A DNA stretch of 64,000 nt from Linepithema humile (lineage: Eukaryota; Arthropoda; Insecta; Hymenoptera; Formicidae), in contig NC_090131.1 of NCBI RefSeq assembly GCF_040581485.1, positions 16,883,501 through 16,947,500 of the forward strand. Reading direction: 5' to 3'. A program made the translations under genes and the position numbers. A model generated the notes under the pieces. It was not told the origin of the DNA. It searched no databases and saw only the letters and a list, made by a program, of their open reading frames with translations. Below, in pieces: positions 1 to 12,615 of the stretch. Each line of letters opens with the position of its first letter. The stretch's first letter is position 1.

Positions 1-3000
1 GGAGGGAAGGAGGACCGACAACGGGCTGGTGGGAGGGGGGGGGGGGGGGGGGGACGAAGAATTATGACGAAGACCTCGTGAGGCGATAAAAGAATGAGAC
101 AATCGTAAGGGAGTGTAAAGGAGGCGGGGCGGAAGGAGAGTATACTTTATTTAATTTTCGCGACTCACGAAACGCATCCTGCGCCGCACGTGTTCCGGAG
201 CGCGCGCACTCGGCGAGGAGCCGTGCTGCGCGCAGATCGTTGCCTCTTCGACGAATCGCCCTTCGAGGAATCGATCCGACGATTCGTCCGCTACTCGAAA
301 CTCGTCCAATGATTATTACCGAGGACTCGCGGAATAATGACGGTGGCCGGGGGGGGGGGGGGGCGAACGATAATTGTGATCGTTGCACCGGCTCGACGCC
401 GAAATTGCCCGCTGCGCTGGAAGCACCGGCCCGAAGCGCGTCGACAGTTACTGTGAAACGTGAACGGAGACGGGAATGAGACGCGGATAAAAATGGCATC
501 ACTCGGCGAATTGGTTCCGTGCTATCTTTACGTCGCGCTCGACGGCGCGATTCTCGCCGAGAGAGAAGTCGGGACGACATTGACAATTAATTACACGGCG
601 ATCCTCGCATCGCGGAACTAATAGCGCGTTTCGCTTAAACGGCTTCGAAAGCGAGTAAGCTCATATTTTCCCGAGTTTACGTTCCCTCGAGAAGAATGTA
701 GAAATATTGCACAGTCATTAACGCTAATTAACGGAATAATTTCATCTAAAAGCGATGGCGAGAAACGCGCCGCGGAATTTTCTGCCTGATTATATGTGTG
801 CCTTTGAAAAATCTCTCGAACAAGAATAGTGCACAACTTGTCTCAACCGATCTCCGACGCTATCGCGATATCGATTTTATTACCGAATATTGCACAGCCG
901 TCGATCGCAAACGACAGAATAATTTAATCTCGAGTGCAATCGCATTGGGCAAGACGATAGTTATAGAAAATGCATGTCTAATATCGCTCGCGCGTCGTAA
1001 TCACGCGCTGTTGACGCAACATTATTGCGGCGCGTATTTTTTTTCCCCGATTGCGCGATACCGGTGGGATAACACGCCTGGCAATACGGCTAAAATCGCC
1101 GATGGATAATGACGCTCCCTATTAATCAGTTGTAAATGCAACGACGTACGTACGCGTCGGGCCGACCTTTTTGTTCGCCACACACTCCGATCGATTCTCG
1201 ATGCATCGTTACGTGTAACCTTTCAAGAGTTGCGCGCGCTTTGAAGAGCCCCTTGAAACCGAACACACGTAATATATTCGACATCGCGAATTGAATATAC
1301 ATGAACCGGAATCCGAAGCTTTTGTGGAAAGTGTCTTTGTTCGGCATGCTCGCCGCACATGTTCGCAAGTTCTCGGCTTTAAGAGACTGCGTATTTAATT
1401 TTATCGATTTACGATATTTAACGAGTGCTAATATTTATCGACAACAAGTATTTTGCATAAAAATCCCACGCTTTAATTTTTCACTGTGTCGAATACACAG
1501 AAATAATTTTTTATTAAAATTTTCTTCACTACTTTCTTTCGTTATGTAATTTTGCAGTCGCGCGATAAAATTAAATTCGATTACGCGGAATTGATTCTCG
1601 GCGCGTTCAATGCGAAATACGAGGAAGCTGAACGCGGTTCTGCGAATGGTAAAAATGTCGTTCTCGAGAAATCGATCAACTGAGCGTTGAAATACGCGCA
1701 ATTGACGCCGTTCCCGAAATGGCAGATCACGGCCGATCCGCGAGGTTTTGAAACGACGTAGTTACAGCCGCATATCTGTCGCTCGCTTCGTCTCATTGTT
1801 CCGGAAAAGTGTGCGAAAGCGTAGCGGCGATAAAAGAAAAAAAGTACGCTCGGCTGTCGCACGCATACACGTTCGCGAGAACGAGCGCGGGAGCGCGGAG
1901 AAGAGTACGGGCGGTGCATTTTACGCATTCGCGTGCGTTGTGCAGCTCCGGCGGCCTTGAGAGGGGTTCTTTGTGCAGTTCACTGCGGCGCGCGCTCGCA
2001 CGCGCACTCCTACACAGGCGAAACTAGCTCACGCCGTTACACACGTACACTGTAACAAGTTGCGTTGCACTTATGTACAAAGGGCGCTCCATGTGACTCA
2101 CGTATGCTACCGGCGGTTATTCCGTCCCCGCTCCTTTCGCTCTGTCCTCTCTGTTGATCTTTCCTCTTTTCTATTTATCTTCCTCTCTCACTCTCCCTCT
2201 CATTCGTATATACACGCGCGGGTATGTATACCCGCGTCTCTCTCTGCTCTCTTCTGTTCTTCTCTTTGTCGGTCAACGTCTCTATCCTTCTCTCCTCCCG
2301 CTGAAGTGTGCGCGCATAGCTCGATCCAGATATATACGCCGAAGTGCACACACGAGACCACGAAGAGTGCATGCGGGTGTTGGCCACGTGCGCGCTGCAT
2401 TTTTTGCTCGCGAGGCAACCTTCGCCTTTTATACGTCGCGCCCGCGTCGGAACTTTATGTTCTTTTCAGCGATTTGCTACGACGAGCTTTTCTGTACACG
2501 TCGCTGAACAAAGGTGATACGAAAACTGCGGCCGCGGAGATCATCGTGTGTTTTTCGTAAAGTGGAAATGCTTCGCCGAGCTCTCCTTTGATAATAATGC
2601 CACCGGGCAGAAATGTGTAGCGAATCGATTCGCTCTCGAGGCTTTTAATATTCTATGAAACTCTAAGACTTGACAGTCGTTGAAATAAATATTCAACGAT
2701 GTATAATTATAATTCCTCAAATCATTTTGAATTTGGATTTTGAAATGGATTTATAATTTTTAGTGTTCGGCAAAAATTAATCCTGTATCGATCAGTCTCG
2801 AAAGTTCTTGTACTTGAGTCTCGCAGCTGAACAGGTGATTATTGCTCATTTTTAGATGAGGTTGCATCAAATTGATATATAAAGACGTAAACTCATCAGC
2901 GTCGCGCAACTTGGAAATAATAAACATCGATTATAATAAATCTTCGCAGAGGTTCGAGCGCGCACGGTTCTCACGCGGGTTCTCCGTCTAGTGGCATTTG

Positions 3001-3390
3001 GCTGGAAAAGCAAGTCTAGAAAGCAATGGGGCGTCGATGCGCACGTAGACGTATTTTGCAAGCGGTGAAAAGCGCACAAAGTGGCCGCATCTCTCCCGCC
3101 GGACTTACCGCGGCACTCTCGAGCGCGCGCTATCGAAGATTTCGCGACGACGAGCGGCTTTAATCGAACGCAGGCGACGACGATATGTGCGCGCTTGTTG
3201 CACAAGTGAAAGAGCCCCGAGTCACTTCGGACGTTTACTCGAAAATGTCAAGGATGCAACCACGTGCGCTCGGCGCGGCGCGGCTGTCCTCCGCGGAGAG
3301 AAGACGAGGGCGAAGGAAAGACGCGGAGAGCCCGGCGACGAGACAATAGCGTGCTGCGAGGCACAAGGTGGGATTGTTATTTTGTCACGC
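1..3390. other. GC-rich 5' flank with homopolymer runs, no supported gene
   Basis: The sequence is CpG-rich with two long G runs (35-53, 19 Gs; 349-363, 15 Gs) and CT-rich tracts around 2150-2300 and 4030-4065. Open frames on both strands are frequent but show no splice-site support and no recognisable protein composition. It could hold promoter or 5' untranslated exons of the + strand gene that follows. I see nothing decisive. Confidence 0.5.
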
Positions 3391-3466
3391 ATGGCTCCAC
3401 GGTTGCATCCATCCATGCGAGATGAAAAGTGGCCGTGTCTAAATGTTTCTGGAACCCTACGGCACG
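3391..3466 (+). CDS. Possible first coding exon of the BH3-like gene (weak)
   Basis: The exon at 4777 needs an upstream exon ending one base into a codon. ATG at 3391 opens a frame reading MAPRLHPSMRDEKWPCLNVS... that reaches a GT donor (CACG|GTAGGC) at 3467. It ends with one spare base and would give an Asp codon across the junction, so the phase fits. The donor is only moderate and the encoded 25 residues match no family I know. Other upstream exons, including some outside the window, are equally possible. If it is correct, the whole protein would be about 225 residues. Confidence 0.2.
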
Positions 3467-4776
3467 GTAGGCATATTTTTTCACGGGGACGACGCTGCTT
3501 TCACCTACGGATGCGCCGTGCGATGCATGCGAGGCGCATTCAAGGTTGCAGTCGCGAAAGCATGATATCGCGATTCTCGTTTCGTAACGCGCGACAAGTG
3601 TCTTCTCGATTGCTCGCGAGGGAAGTGAATGACGTCAACGATATCTGCGCACGTTATCTGATATCGATTATGGAATGAAGAAACGTTTATTTATAACTAT
3701 TACCGCGATTACCGTCAAACAATATTAGGATTTTTTTTTTATCCGCCGAAGAGAATAGCGCAGCCGTTTTTAATAAAACGACTGAGCAAATGAGCGACGA
3801 CGTCAGCGCGCGGCAGAAATCGTGTCACTCCGCTGCGGCGGAGAGACAGCGCGTCGAGGCTTTATCGATGAGGTGTTGTTCTACGAAATCGTAGCCGCGG
3901 AGAGATAAAAACGGCGTGCATATCCAGACACGAGACAGGCAGTCTGCCACGACATATGATAACGCACGTTCTCCAAGCATAGATACCGACGTATGTTTGT
4001 CGAGTTTCCAACAGTTGATTCCGGCTGACACTTCTCTTTCTCTCTCTCTCTTCCTCTCTTTCTCTCGGTGCGATTGTCGACGGTTGTTTGCAGCGTGATC
4101 GATGAAGAAACATACACTCACAACTCCGTGTCAAACACGTAATTCCAATGCCAAGAAGATATAAACACTGACGTGTATATTTACTCCAAAATCGCGGACG
4201 TTTACGCGTCAAATAAATTTTTATACTTTTATCTTGCTTGAAAAATATTTATCTAAAATCGGGGTGTGATATCTTTTTAATATAAAATATCCCTCCGTGA
4301 TATTTTATCGCGAAGGCCGTTAGATTATCCGTTGTAAATTTTAAAGCGATCATTATCCAACAATGTCATTTCTCGCCATACGTGGACTGCGTCACCTTGC
4401 AACGTGCACTTAGCGGTATTAAACCTTACAAGCGAGGTAACCACCTCGGCATGCTCCGGTCACCGGAGAGTTCCCATTGTGTGACGTAATTTGCGTGTAA
4501 TCAATTGTCGTTACGAAGCGTGGCGATACGAGTGCGAGTGTTATTACGCCCGCATTTCCTCCGGCGACCTGCGAAACCACGATCATTATTAATTCAAGCA
4601 TCACGCGACGCGGCTGCTCGTTAAACGCGCTCGCGGCGAGAAAAGTTCTAATTGCAACACACGCGATGGTCGCTTCTTTGCATTCTCGGCGAAACCCTCT
4701 CGCGACTGTCACGCGCGGGCGTGATCAAGTTGTCGCCGAACGAGTCTCGAAGGAATGTTCTCTTTCTGTTTCGCAG

Positions 4777-5195
4777 ATCGGGCGCCGCGTCGATCCGCTC
4801 AGCAGCCGCTGGTGATCTTGCTGCAGTCCGGCAGCGCCGAGGATCTGTCGAACCTGCCGCTGCCGGATCTGGTGCAGTCGGCCATGGACCAGCTGCCACC
4901 GCCGTCGCCCCAGGTGACAGTCTCCGTCCCCAGCAGCCCGATGAGAGACGCGACCTTCCAGTTCCCGGAGTGCAACGGCGGCGGCGCGCCGCAGCCGAGC
5001 CCGAGGCCGCGGCCGCGAAGACGCTTCGCCTCGGAGAGCTCCGTCGTGGAGACAGGCCCGGTTGAGGTGAGCAATTGCAACGGCAGCAGCTGCTGCTGCC
5101 ACCTCGGCCAGATCATCAACGAGAGGCAGTCGTGGACGAGCGTGGGGACCAATCTCAGGAGCATCGCCGGCGATTTCCACGCGTGCAGGACCAAG
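4777..5195 (+). CDS. Internal coding exon of a putative BH3-only-like, tail-anchored protein
   Basis: The exon follows a strong acceptor (pyrimidine run ending TTTCGCAG at 4776) and ends at AAG|GTCAGT (5195/5196). The first two bases complete a codon begun upstream, and the exon ends in phase 0. It encodes about 139 residues with strongly GC-biased third positions, which supports translation through its whole length. It begins with a hydrophobic/acidic stretch (PLVILLQSGSAEDLSNLPLP), then a Pro/Ser-rich and arginine-rich low-complexity region, a Cys cluster (CNGSSCCCH), and finally VGTNLRSIAGDFHACR (5142-5189). This last segment has the BH3 spacing h1-x3-h2-x2-h3-small-D-x-h4, with V, L, I, A and F in register, but the usual Asp is Gly and the Asp sits one residue later. 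BH3-only proteins bind BCL-2-family grooves at mitochondria, so that role is inferred. No dynein light-chain motif of the BIM/BMF type is clear. If the following intron is retained, the frame stops after 18-19 more residues and loses the membrane anchor. An in-frame ATG in a good context lies at 4883, inside the exon, so it could start a shorter form. Confidence 0.85.
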
Positions 5196-8100
5196 GTCAG
5201 TGCTTATTTACTTCGGATTGAGATCGGCAATACTTTTCCCATTAAACAGTAAAACATCTCAGTGTGAAATAACACTTTTTCTATCACCATTCGTGGAGAG
5301 AAATGTTTGTCGCTTCAAATTTGCAGACTACACTTGTTTCCCCGCGATTTCATCAAAGTAATCCATCGATATTTGTACGGAAAACAATTGTATATTGTAA
5401 ATAGCGCATGCATAAATTTTTGTATCAAACTTTACGCGTTTTCACAATTTGCTGAATGAATTTTACTTTCCATCGTGTTATCATCTCTTTTCCATACGCG
5501 CCGGCGACGCCGCCGCTGATGGCATAATACAGGAGCATTTACGGTGAGAGGAGTACAGGTGTAAAACGTCTCGCGTATAAAAAATTGCGCGGCACGCGTT
5601 TCGCACGCACGGGAGCCATCGTGTAACTTTTCACTCCACGCGTCGCAATTTCATCTTCCCCCTAAAGGCTTTTATTCGTCGTAAAAGCACCCCTGCGCGT
5701 CGCTGGTATTATATAAAACGTAACGTAACGAATACGCGGTGAAAAGTTCCACGGCGCGTATTTACTTAAAAATTTTGCTCTTTAAACCTTTTGAATTTTC
5801 TTTAAAACCTTTCTTGTTGCTTAATTTGCTGATTATATCGCGAGATTCGCAAATTACTTTCACGTACATTCATTTTAATCCAAGACATTACGCGTCTGAA
5901 AATATCTTTTGTTTAATAAAGCTAGTATTTCGTAAGTCGTCGGATTATTTCATTATCTCAATACATTCGCGTATCTTTCTCATTCGATTGGTATCCACTC
6001 GGCCCGACGCGTGCGAGAATCGATTTCGGCGCGGGAACGGACCGACACTCCAGATCCTTCTTCCGATATCCCGGATTTAATAGCGCCACGAATGATTCAG
6101 TGCGCCGCGAAACTTGCGGGCGCGCTCCTTCGCGGTTAGAGGTGTGTTTCTTCCTTAAGAAAGATAGAAACCACCGTCACTGCGGGCCATAAACGCGAAT
6201 TTAGTTATATCGGAGTACCGGGGATGTCCCGGAGGTGCAATAAATATCAGCTCGCCACCGTCGAGACGTCTAATATTGCCCCCCGTGTGTGCGGCCCCGT
6301 GCCACCGGCACTTCATCAAAACTCCAGCCCGCCCCCGTCCGACCGCGACGGTGGTCGTTCGATCAAATATGTATTGCCGGACTGGCGGCGGTCTTTCTCC
6401 GGCATTTTACGATGGTTCCTCTCTTGTTTGCGCCCGGAAGAATAGAAGTGGCGATTGGACGTGGTGGCGAATGAGGGGGCAGGGAGATGAATCGGAGATA
6501 TTTCGAGCGCGGTAGCGCGCGACGTCGTCGTCTTCGAGATTAACGCGGCATGGGCGAAACGCGTCTGCGATATTATCTTGATAAATTGATTCTCGCGCGT
6601 CCGGTAGTTGGAAAGGTGCTGAAAAGATTGTTTCTAGACTTCTTGACAAGAAATAAATAACGTTCCTTTTTACACGTTGCGGATATATTAAAGTGTCTTT
6701 TTTTTCCCTCCCGAGATAACGAGAAGGTCATCGGCGATCGTTATTTCCTGAATATTTGAATTTCAAACGCACTTTTTTATACGCTCTATTCAATTACGAC
6801 TGCAATTTTCCACCGTCTATTACTCAGTCGGGGCAAACATATTGCGCGATGGCACGATTATGCCCCTTCGGTTCACCGTCTCTTTAATGCGCGAAATAAA
6901 TGAGCACAATTGCGGCAAGTTTCTGATTACCGCTGCGACAGTTATCCATTCCTTCGCCATTGAGGAGACTAGAGAGGGTCGTTCGATCAAATATGTATCG
7001 ATGAGCGAGACAATTCTCCTCGAGTTTTACGACGACTCTTGTTTGCCGTTGCGGATTGAAAGAAAGTGAATGGTGGGAGGGTGAGATACTAATAGAAAAG
7101 GAAGGAAGGAGAGGTCGGCGGGAGGGAAGGGAGCGGGACAAACAAGGTGGAGAGGGCGTTTTCTCTTTTATTCCGCCTCGCTTTTATCCGCTTTAAAGGT
7201 CCGCCGGCGTGATACCCAATCCCGGAACGTCTAATTATTGCTGGTTAAGTGCCGGTAATTGAAGGGGGCGAACAGACCCGTGAAATTGAAGAAATCTCTC
7301 CCGCTCGTAGGAGATCGAATACCGATCGCATCCTCGGCTCGGTAACTCGAGGAGCGAGGATCTTGTTGATAATACGAATCGCCGAGGATTCCCGACACCG
7401 TCGCGCTTCCTCTCTCTCTCTCTCTCTCTCTCTTGTTTGTGCGCCCGGAGAAATTGAAATGTCAGATTAATACCACGATGGCAACATCGGAGATCAGCGG
7501 CTATAAAACAATCTCTCGCGTTATGCCTATCTCTTTATAAAAATCGATCTCAAAGTTTAATCGCATCGTCATTCGATAAAGTCTACATTTATTATTAACG
7601 AAAAATTATTCGACGCTCAAACGAATCGCGTTAATTTCCAACCAATTTATCGACTCGTCTATTTTCACTCAGTTCCATCCGAAAATATCGATTGACTCAG
7701 AGCACTCTGTTTCTCGCCGACTGGATTTAAACGCGATATACACGTTGATCTCCATATTTTCTTGCACAACAGGTGCGCCATACGTCTCTCGGCGCGTTGT
7801 TCGCGCTACTATAGATTCACCCGTATCCGTAAATATATCATCAGACGCGAGCTCGGCGGATCAAAGCTCGCCAGCAATTCGCGGCTCTTCCGACGCGTCT
7901 GAGGGAACTTTTCGCGAGGCGCGGCTTCCGCGAATACGTCGTAAGTTACGGAGACGATCCTCTCTGCTCCCTCCTCCCGCACGCTCACCCGCCACGGGAA
8001 ACCACCGACGGCGCGGTGCTTTACATATGCATGGAGAGTAAGCGAGCATGTAGCGGCTAAACGGCCACATCCCCTTACGTGAAAGTTAAGTGGGCATGGC

Positions 8101-11100
8101 AGCACGAGCCGTGGCCACAGGCCGAGAAAATTATCTTCAATTATCTCATGCAATCGGAGCCCCCCCCCGCCCGCGTTCGCTCCTTCTATCATGCGCGCTT
8201 CGTCTATCTCGCTTGGCCGATCAGCCGACCGATCGTCACTTCTACACTCACTAATCGAGCGGCCAATAGCGTATAGCGTGTTTTCGCTGCGTTTTCGTTT
8301 GACCTCTCTGCGGCGAGGGTCGCACCTGGTAACATACGTTTTTATGTAACGCGTGATTACGGGTGAGCGAACGGGCGCGCCGTAGAACGCAGAATACTAC
8401 GCTCGTGTCAGAAACAACGAAATAACCGACTCTTCTCGCGCATCGGGAAATTGAAACCGGGCAATTTTCCGCGTACACGTCTTCTCCGAAACTCATTACT
8501 CGCGAATAGGTCGTATCGAATTTTCGCGTATGAAATCTTCGGTGGCTAAACGATCCGATCGGGTTTCTTTTCGCGCTCGATAAGCTACATTTCGCAGAAT
8601 GGCGCGTCGCAGCGTGTCCGTCCAACATTTGTCCGATCGTTTGAATGATTTGACCGACGCGCAAATCGAAATATTAGTATACTTTTCTCACGACGAGATA
8701 ACGGATCTCTTTCTGATGGCGCAAGCCGGGAACGGGCCGACGTCGAACCGCCGCCGCTAGGAAGGCTTGAAACGCAAGAAAGTCGCGAGATTTCTTCAGC
8801 ACGTTCACCGCACGCAAACCGCTTGACTCTCGTTTACATCTTATTTTCACCTTCGCTGGATACCCCGCGACGCACTCCCGCTATCCTCCCGCGGAACGCG
8901 GTCGCGCCACTGCGCGCAACCTGCGTGCAACCTGCGCGAATTTATAACGCTTTGTCGGCCGCTCGAGGAAACTCTCGCTCGCCGTTTCTCGCTTTATTGG
9001 AAAACGAGAAATTTATTGGCGTGCCGCGCGAGAGATTTCGCCCGTTGGCCACCGCTTATTCGATAATTTATATAATACGTCATACATTTCTAACGAGACG
9101 CGTAATAATAATAATCCGTCTGATAAGCGATCGCCGCGTGAAAATAGTGAAAGTCGCGTTCGTAATTTCTACGCCGCGATAACAAGCATCGGAACGCAGC
9201 TAGTTAACATAATCATACTCAGAAGCGTAATCATAATAATTAGCGATAATTGACGAGTAATCAGGACTGATTATAAGTGCAATAATATTAACAATAGCGG
9301 TGAAAAGTTTATTTATCTGGATTTTGAGGCCGACTAATTTCCTAAGAAACAAGATCGATCGCACGATTACATCTCGCGCATCTTTAATGTATATCCGACC
9401 CATCTTGTTCTCGCCTTTATTGCTGCCTCTCGCATTTTTGCTGCCGCCGATTATTGGCAGGCGCAGCTCGTTTTATCGGTAGCTGGCGGAGTGCGCATTG
9501 CGCGCGGCGAACGAGCGCCGCGACCGCAACTTCTGTTTTCCATCGGCTTTTTCTTACTTAAGTCTCCGCGGCAAAACCTCCGTGCTGGGCGATTGGCCGT
9601 TTCCACGGCAAACCGCGCAATTACGTTGCACAATAATCTATCTTGCCAGTAGTCGCGCGCGGCGCGCACGCGGTCATAAAGCGCAACGGAGACGGAGAGA
9701 CGAGCGTTCATTTAATCGCCCGCATCGCGTTGTCTCGCTCTCTTCCTCGCGCGAAAGTCGCGCGCGCGCGCGTAATTGCCATATTTTTTCCCGAACGATC
9801 GACAATTCGCGATAAATCGCCGCGAGCGTGCAGCGGGATTTTCTGCCTCCGCTTCATTCGATAGTAGCGACGATTATATCTCAGCATCGTTCGCAAATTG
9901 ATTTTATTCCGACGATCCGTATAAACAAGAGGTAGGCGTGCGTGAGTTCTCATTTCGTTCGCTAATCATCTGCTATCTTTGTTTTTCCTGGTTTGTCAGT
10001 GCAGAAAATAATGCAAACAGCTCGTGAGCACAAGCACGGAAATGCGATATATTGATTTTCCATTCGCAATGCGCATTGAAAAATTTGCTGCGGTCGGCAA
10101 TATGGGCAATCATGTGGAAATTTGCATTTTACGATTCATCCGTCATAAAGCGTTGCGTCTTCTCCACGGTTCGCTTTCTAATTCGTATTAATGCGCATTC
10201 ACGATTGTAATGTCATGGAGGGTTGCCCTTGTTTGTTTCCTTTTTAAACCTAGATTGATTCACGTGCTATGACGCACTGCGCTTTCCTTTGTACGCGCGC
10301 GCGAACAAGCATCAAACACCTTTCTTATTTTGTACATTCCCGACAATTGTTGAATGGCGCTGTGCCAATTTATCGCTCAAAAATTTCTCACACACACACA
10401 GGACGCTTTGCAGATAGAGAATATTTATTTCTTTAAAAAAAAAAGAACGGAACAACTTCTCAATTTGATGCAAAGTTTTTCCGCTCACGTAATGAGGATT
10501 TATCCGAGCGAGCTGTATTCTTCAAGTAGGCGTGTTTTTTTTCCGGTTCGCGAAGCAATAAAACGGCATCACGTACATATCCGCGGCTTTTTCACACGCG
10601 TCGAAGCTAACGGCACGTCGGCGTAGAGAGAGAAAGTCCATTCCACGGTCTCGGTTACAGTCGCAGGTGGCCGATCGCGGCTACTCGCATGCGTTAAACA
10701 TTAACGAGCGTGGATGCCGCCCTTTGCTCTTCGCCCTCCATGACGACTCGCCCTACGACACGGACGCGTGATTCTGCGGCGAGGAAGGGACACTATTAAT
10801 TGACGAGCAGAACTCCCACGAGCAACGGCACTCTCGCGCCCTCCCACATAATTCACCCTTAATGTGACATTCTCGTCTACTCTCCTTACGTTCCGCCCCA
10901 TCCACACATCCGAGATAATCTTTCCTCTCGCGCCTATACGCGCCGACGACGAATCGAATGTTTTTCCCGCGCGTGATTGCGAGCTTGCGTGGACTCTATC
11001 TCTCTCTCTCCCTCTCGTTTTGTGGGGTCGTCAGCGACGCTGTCCAGATATTATGGTCGTCCCATAAAAGCCCGCCGCCTCGGCGATTGGGCTTTTCCCG

Positions 11101-12432
11101 GGCGTTTATTATTGCACGTCCGGCCACGGCGAGTGGATTAAGACGAGAAGGGAATCGGAAGTCGCGACGGGGTCGGGGTCGAGATAACGTCGGCAAGAGA
11201 CGGGCGGAATGGAGAAACAAAGGGAACCCTCCGGAGTTAATCGTCCTGCGGCAGAAGATCGTTCTTTCACGCGAGATATTACGGGAGCGTATCGTCGAGA
11301 TCTGCGATAATTTTCTCGGACTTTGGCTACGGCGATGTAATGGATTTTTTATTCTTATATCTGCAGGACAAGATCGTTTATGCACAATTACAGAAATGTA
11401 CATATTTACATTGGTTTTCTTTAAACTGTCTAACTTATTTCCAAATATAATGTTTAATTGTGCACAAAAAAACAAAATTCTTATTTACGTCATACATTTT
11501 TGCAACAAAGTCGCGTGTCTCTCTTAACGCAGCATCTTCGCGATCCGATACGCGGAATCGTTATACCGGTCTCATCGGAAGGTAGCGCGCGTTAATTGGG
11601 CAGTAAGTATTGCTCGTGTGTATGTCTTGACGGGATTTCTTCTTACGCATGAGCGATTTGTACGATCTCAGCGCAAAATCTCCGCCGCCGGCGCGAGCAT
11701 CAGCGCAGCGGCGCAGCGGAATGGAAGTTAATTGGGTAATTAGTGTCGTTAATAAGCAAGCTTTAATTGAACCTTTTTTTTTTCTCAAGCCGCGAGTGGT
11801 TTGCGTCGCGCCGTAAAGGAAACAGAAAGCCCGGGCGTAGACATTGTGGACTTTGAGCAGTGCGATTTTTTTTTCCCCTCCACGCGGCAGTCGTTTCTTC
11901 CGTGTAAATTCGCAGGGATGAGGGGGACTCGATAAAACGACCGCGTCGCTTTTCCTTCCACTTTTTCCCCCCCGCCGAAGGCTTAGCCGCAAGAGAGTGC
12001 CGGATCGTCGGTAATTCCGTCCAATTAGTACACTCCCAATTAGGAACCTTAACTCCGCGCGTCGGCCGGCGTTTCTTCCCGCACGATTTTCTCCCCGGAT
12101 CCACTACAAGAGAAGAGACTTACGACAGGTCGCCTTCGCCAAATCTTCGCGAAAGTATCGGAGAAACTTTGTTACTTCGCTCACCGTTGGTTACCTCCCG
12201 GGTCGTTTTCGCGACATTACAACCTAACTGCTCACATTACGAATCTATTCTACCTGATCTATGCAATTCAATTACGTTCTTGTTTAATTATGTATCGACG
12301 CGTGTTATACAAACTTTAAGCGTTATTTTGAAGCACAGTAGACCGTGCTTTTGTGTTTAGAATTTGGAAACATTCCGCAATGAGAATCGAGCAAGATGAC
12401 TGAACGATCGATGTTTCTGCTTGTTGTTGCAG
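5196..12432 (+). other. Large intron of the BH3-like gene
   Basis: The intron is bounded by GTCAGT at 5196 and TTGCAG at 12432. It is about 7.2 kb long and mixes GC-rich islands with AT-rich patches. It contains three degenerate copies of a GC-rich block (6220-6660, 6840-7080, 7200-7470), a (CT)n tract near 7411-7432 and a short CA repeat near 10390. No frame inside it has both a good acceptor and a good donor, so I report no additional exon. The long frames at 10958-11527 and 11561-12104 lie on opposite strands of GC-rich DNA and look like chance frames. Confidence 0.6.
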
Positions 12433-12615
12433 GACGCCGAGGGCGAAAAGTCGAGGCTAGCTGTGATCGGCCCTGGCTTGTCCAACGGTCACAACAGCAA
12501 CTCGTCGTCCACCGACAGCCTGCTGTCGCTGTTGATCCCGACGCCGCTACGCGAGACCCTCTGGGCAACGGTGGCTCTTTATCTCGGCTGGAGACTCGTC
12601 TCCCGCTTGCGATAA
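12433..12615 (+). CDS. Last coding exon of the BH3-only-like protein: C-terminal tail anchor
   Basis: The acceptor TTGTTGTTGCAG ends at 12432 and the exon opens in phase 0, matching the donor at 5195. It encodes 60 residues and stops with TAA at 12613-12615. It starts acidic/polar (DAEGEKSRLAVIGPGL), passes an Asn/Ser-rich linker, and ends in LRETLWATVALYLGWRLVSRLR. That end is a short hydrophobic segment of about 14-17 residues followed by a basic tail, typical of tail-anchored proteins of the outer mitochondrial or ER membrane. BH3 helix, flexible linker and C-terminal anchor are in the same order as in vertebrate HRK and BIM. No exon is needed between the two since the phases agree, but an extra phase-0 exon inside the 7.2 kb intron cannot be excluded. 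Sequence alone does not prove BCL-2 binding. Confidence 0.85.
   Translation, partial: DAEGEKSRLAVIGPGLSNGHNSNSSSTDSLLSLLIPTPLRETLWATVALYLGWRLVSRLR

Noticed and set aside
3187..3678. 163-codon + strand frame
   Set aside because: It is Arg/Cys-rich with no hydrophobic core and overlaps a - strand frame. Only the short sub-part 3391-3466 is kept, as a weak exon candidate.
4725..5194. Long - strand frames opposite the BH3-like exon
   Set aside because: They are antisense shadows of a GC-rich exon. The + strand frame has both splice sites and the better composition.
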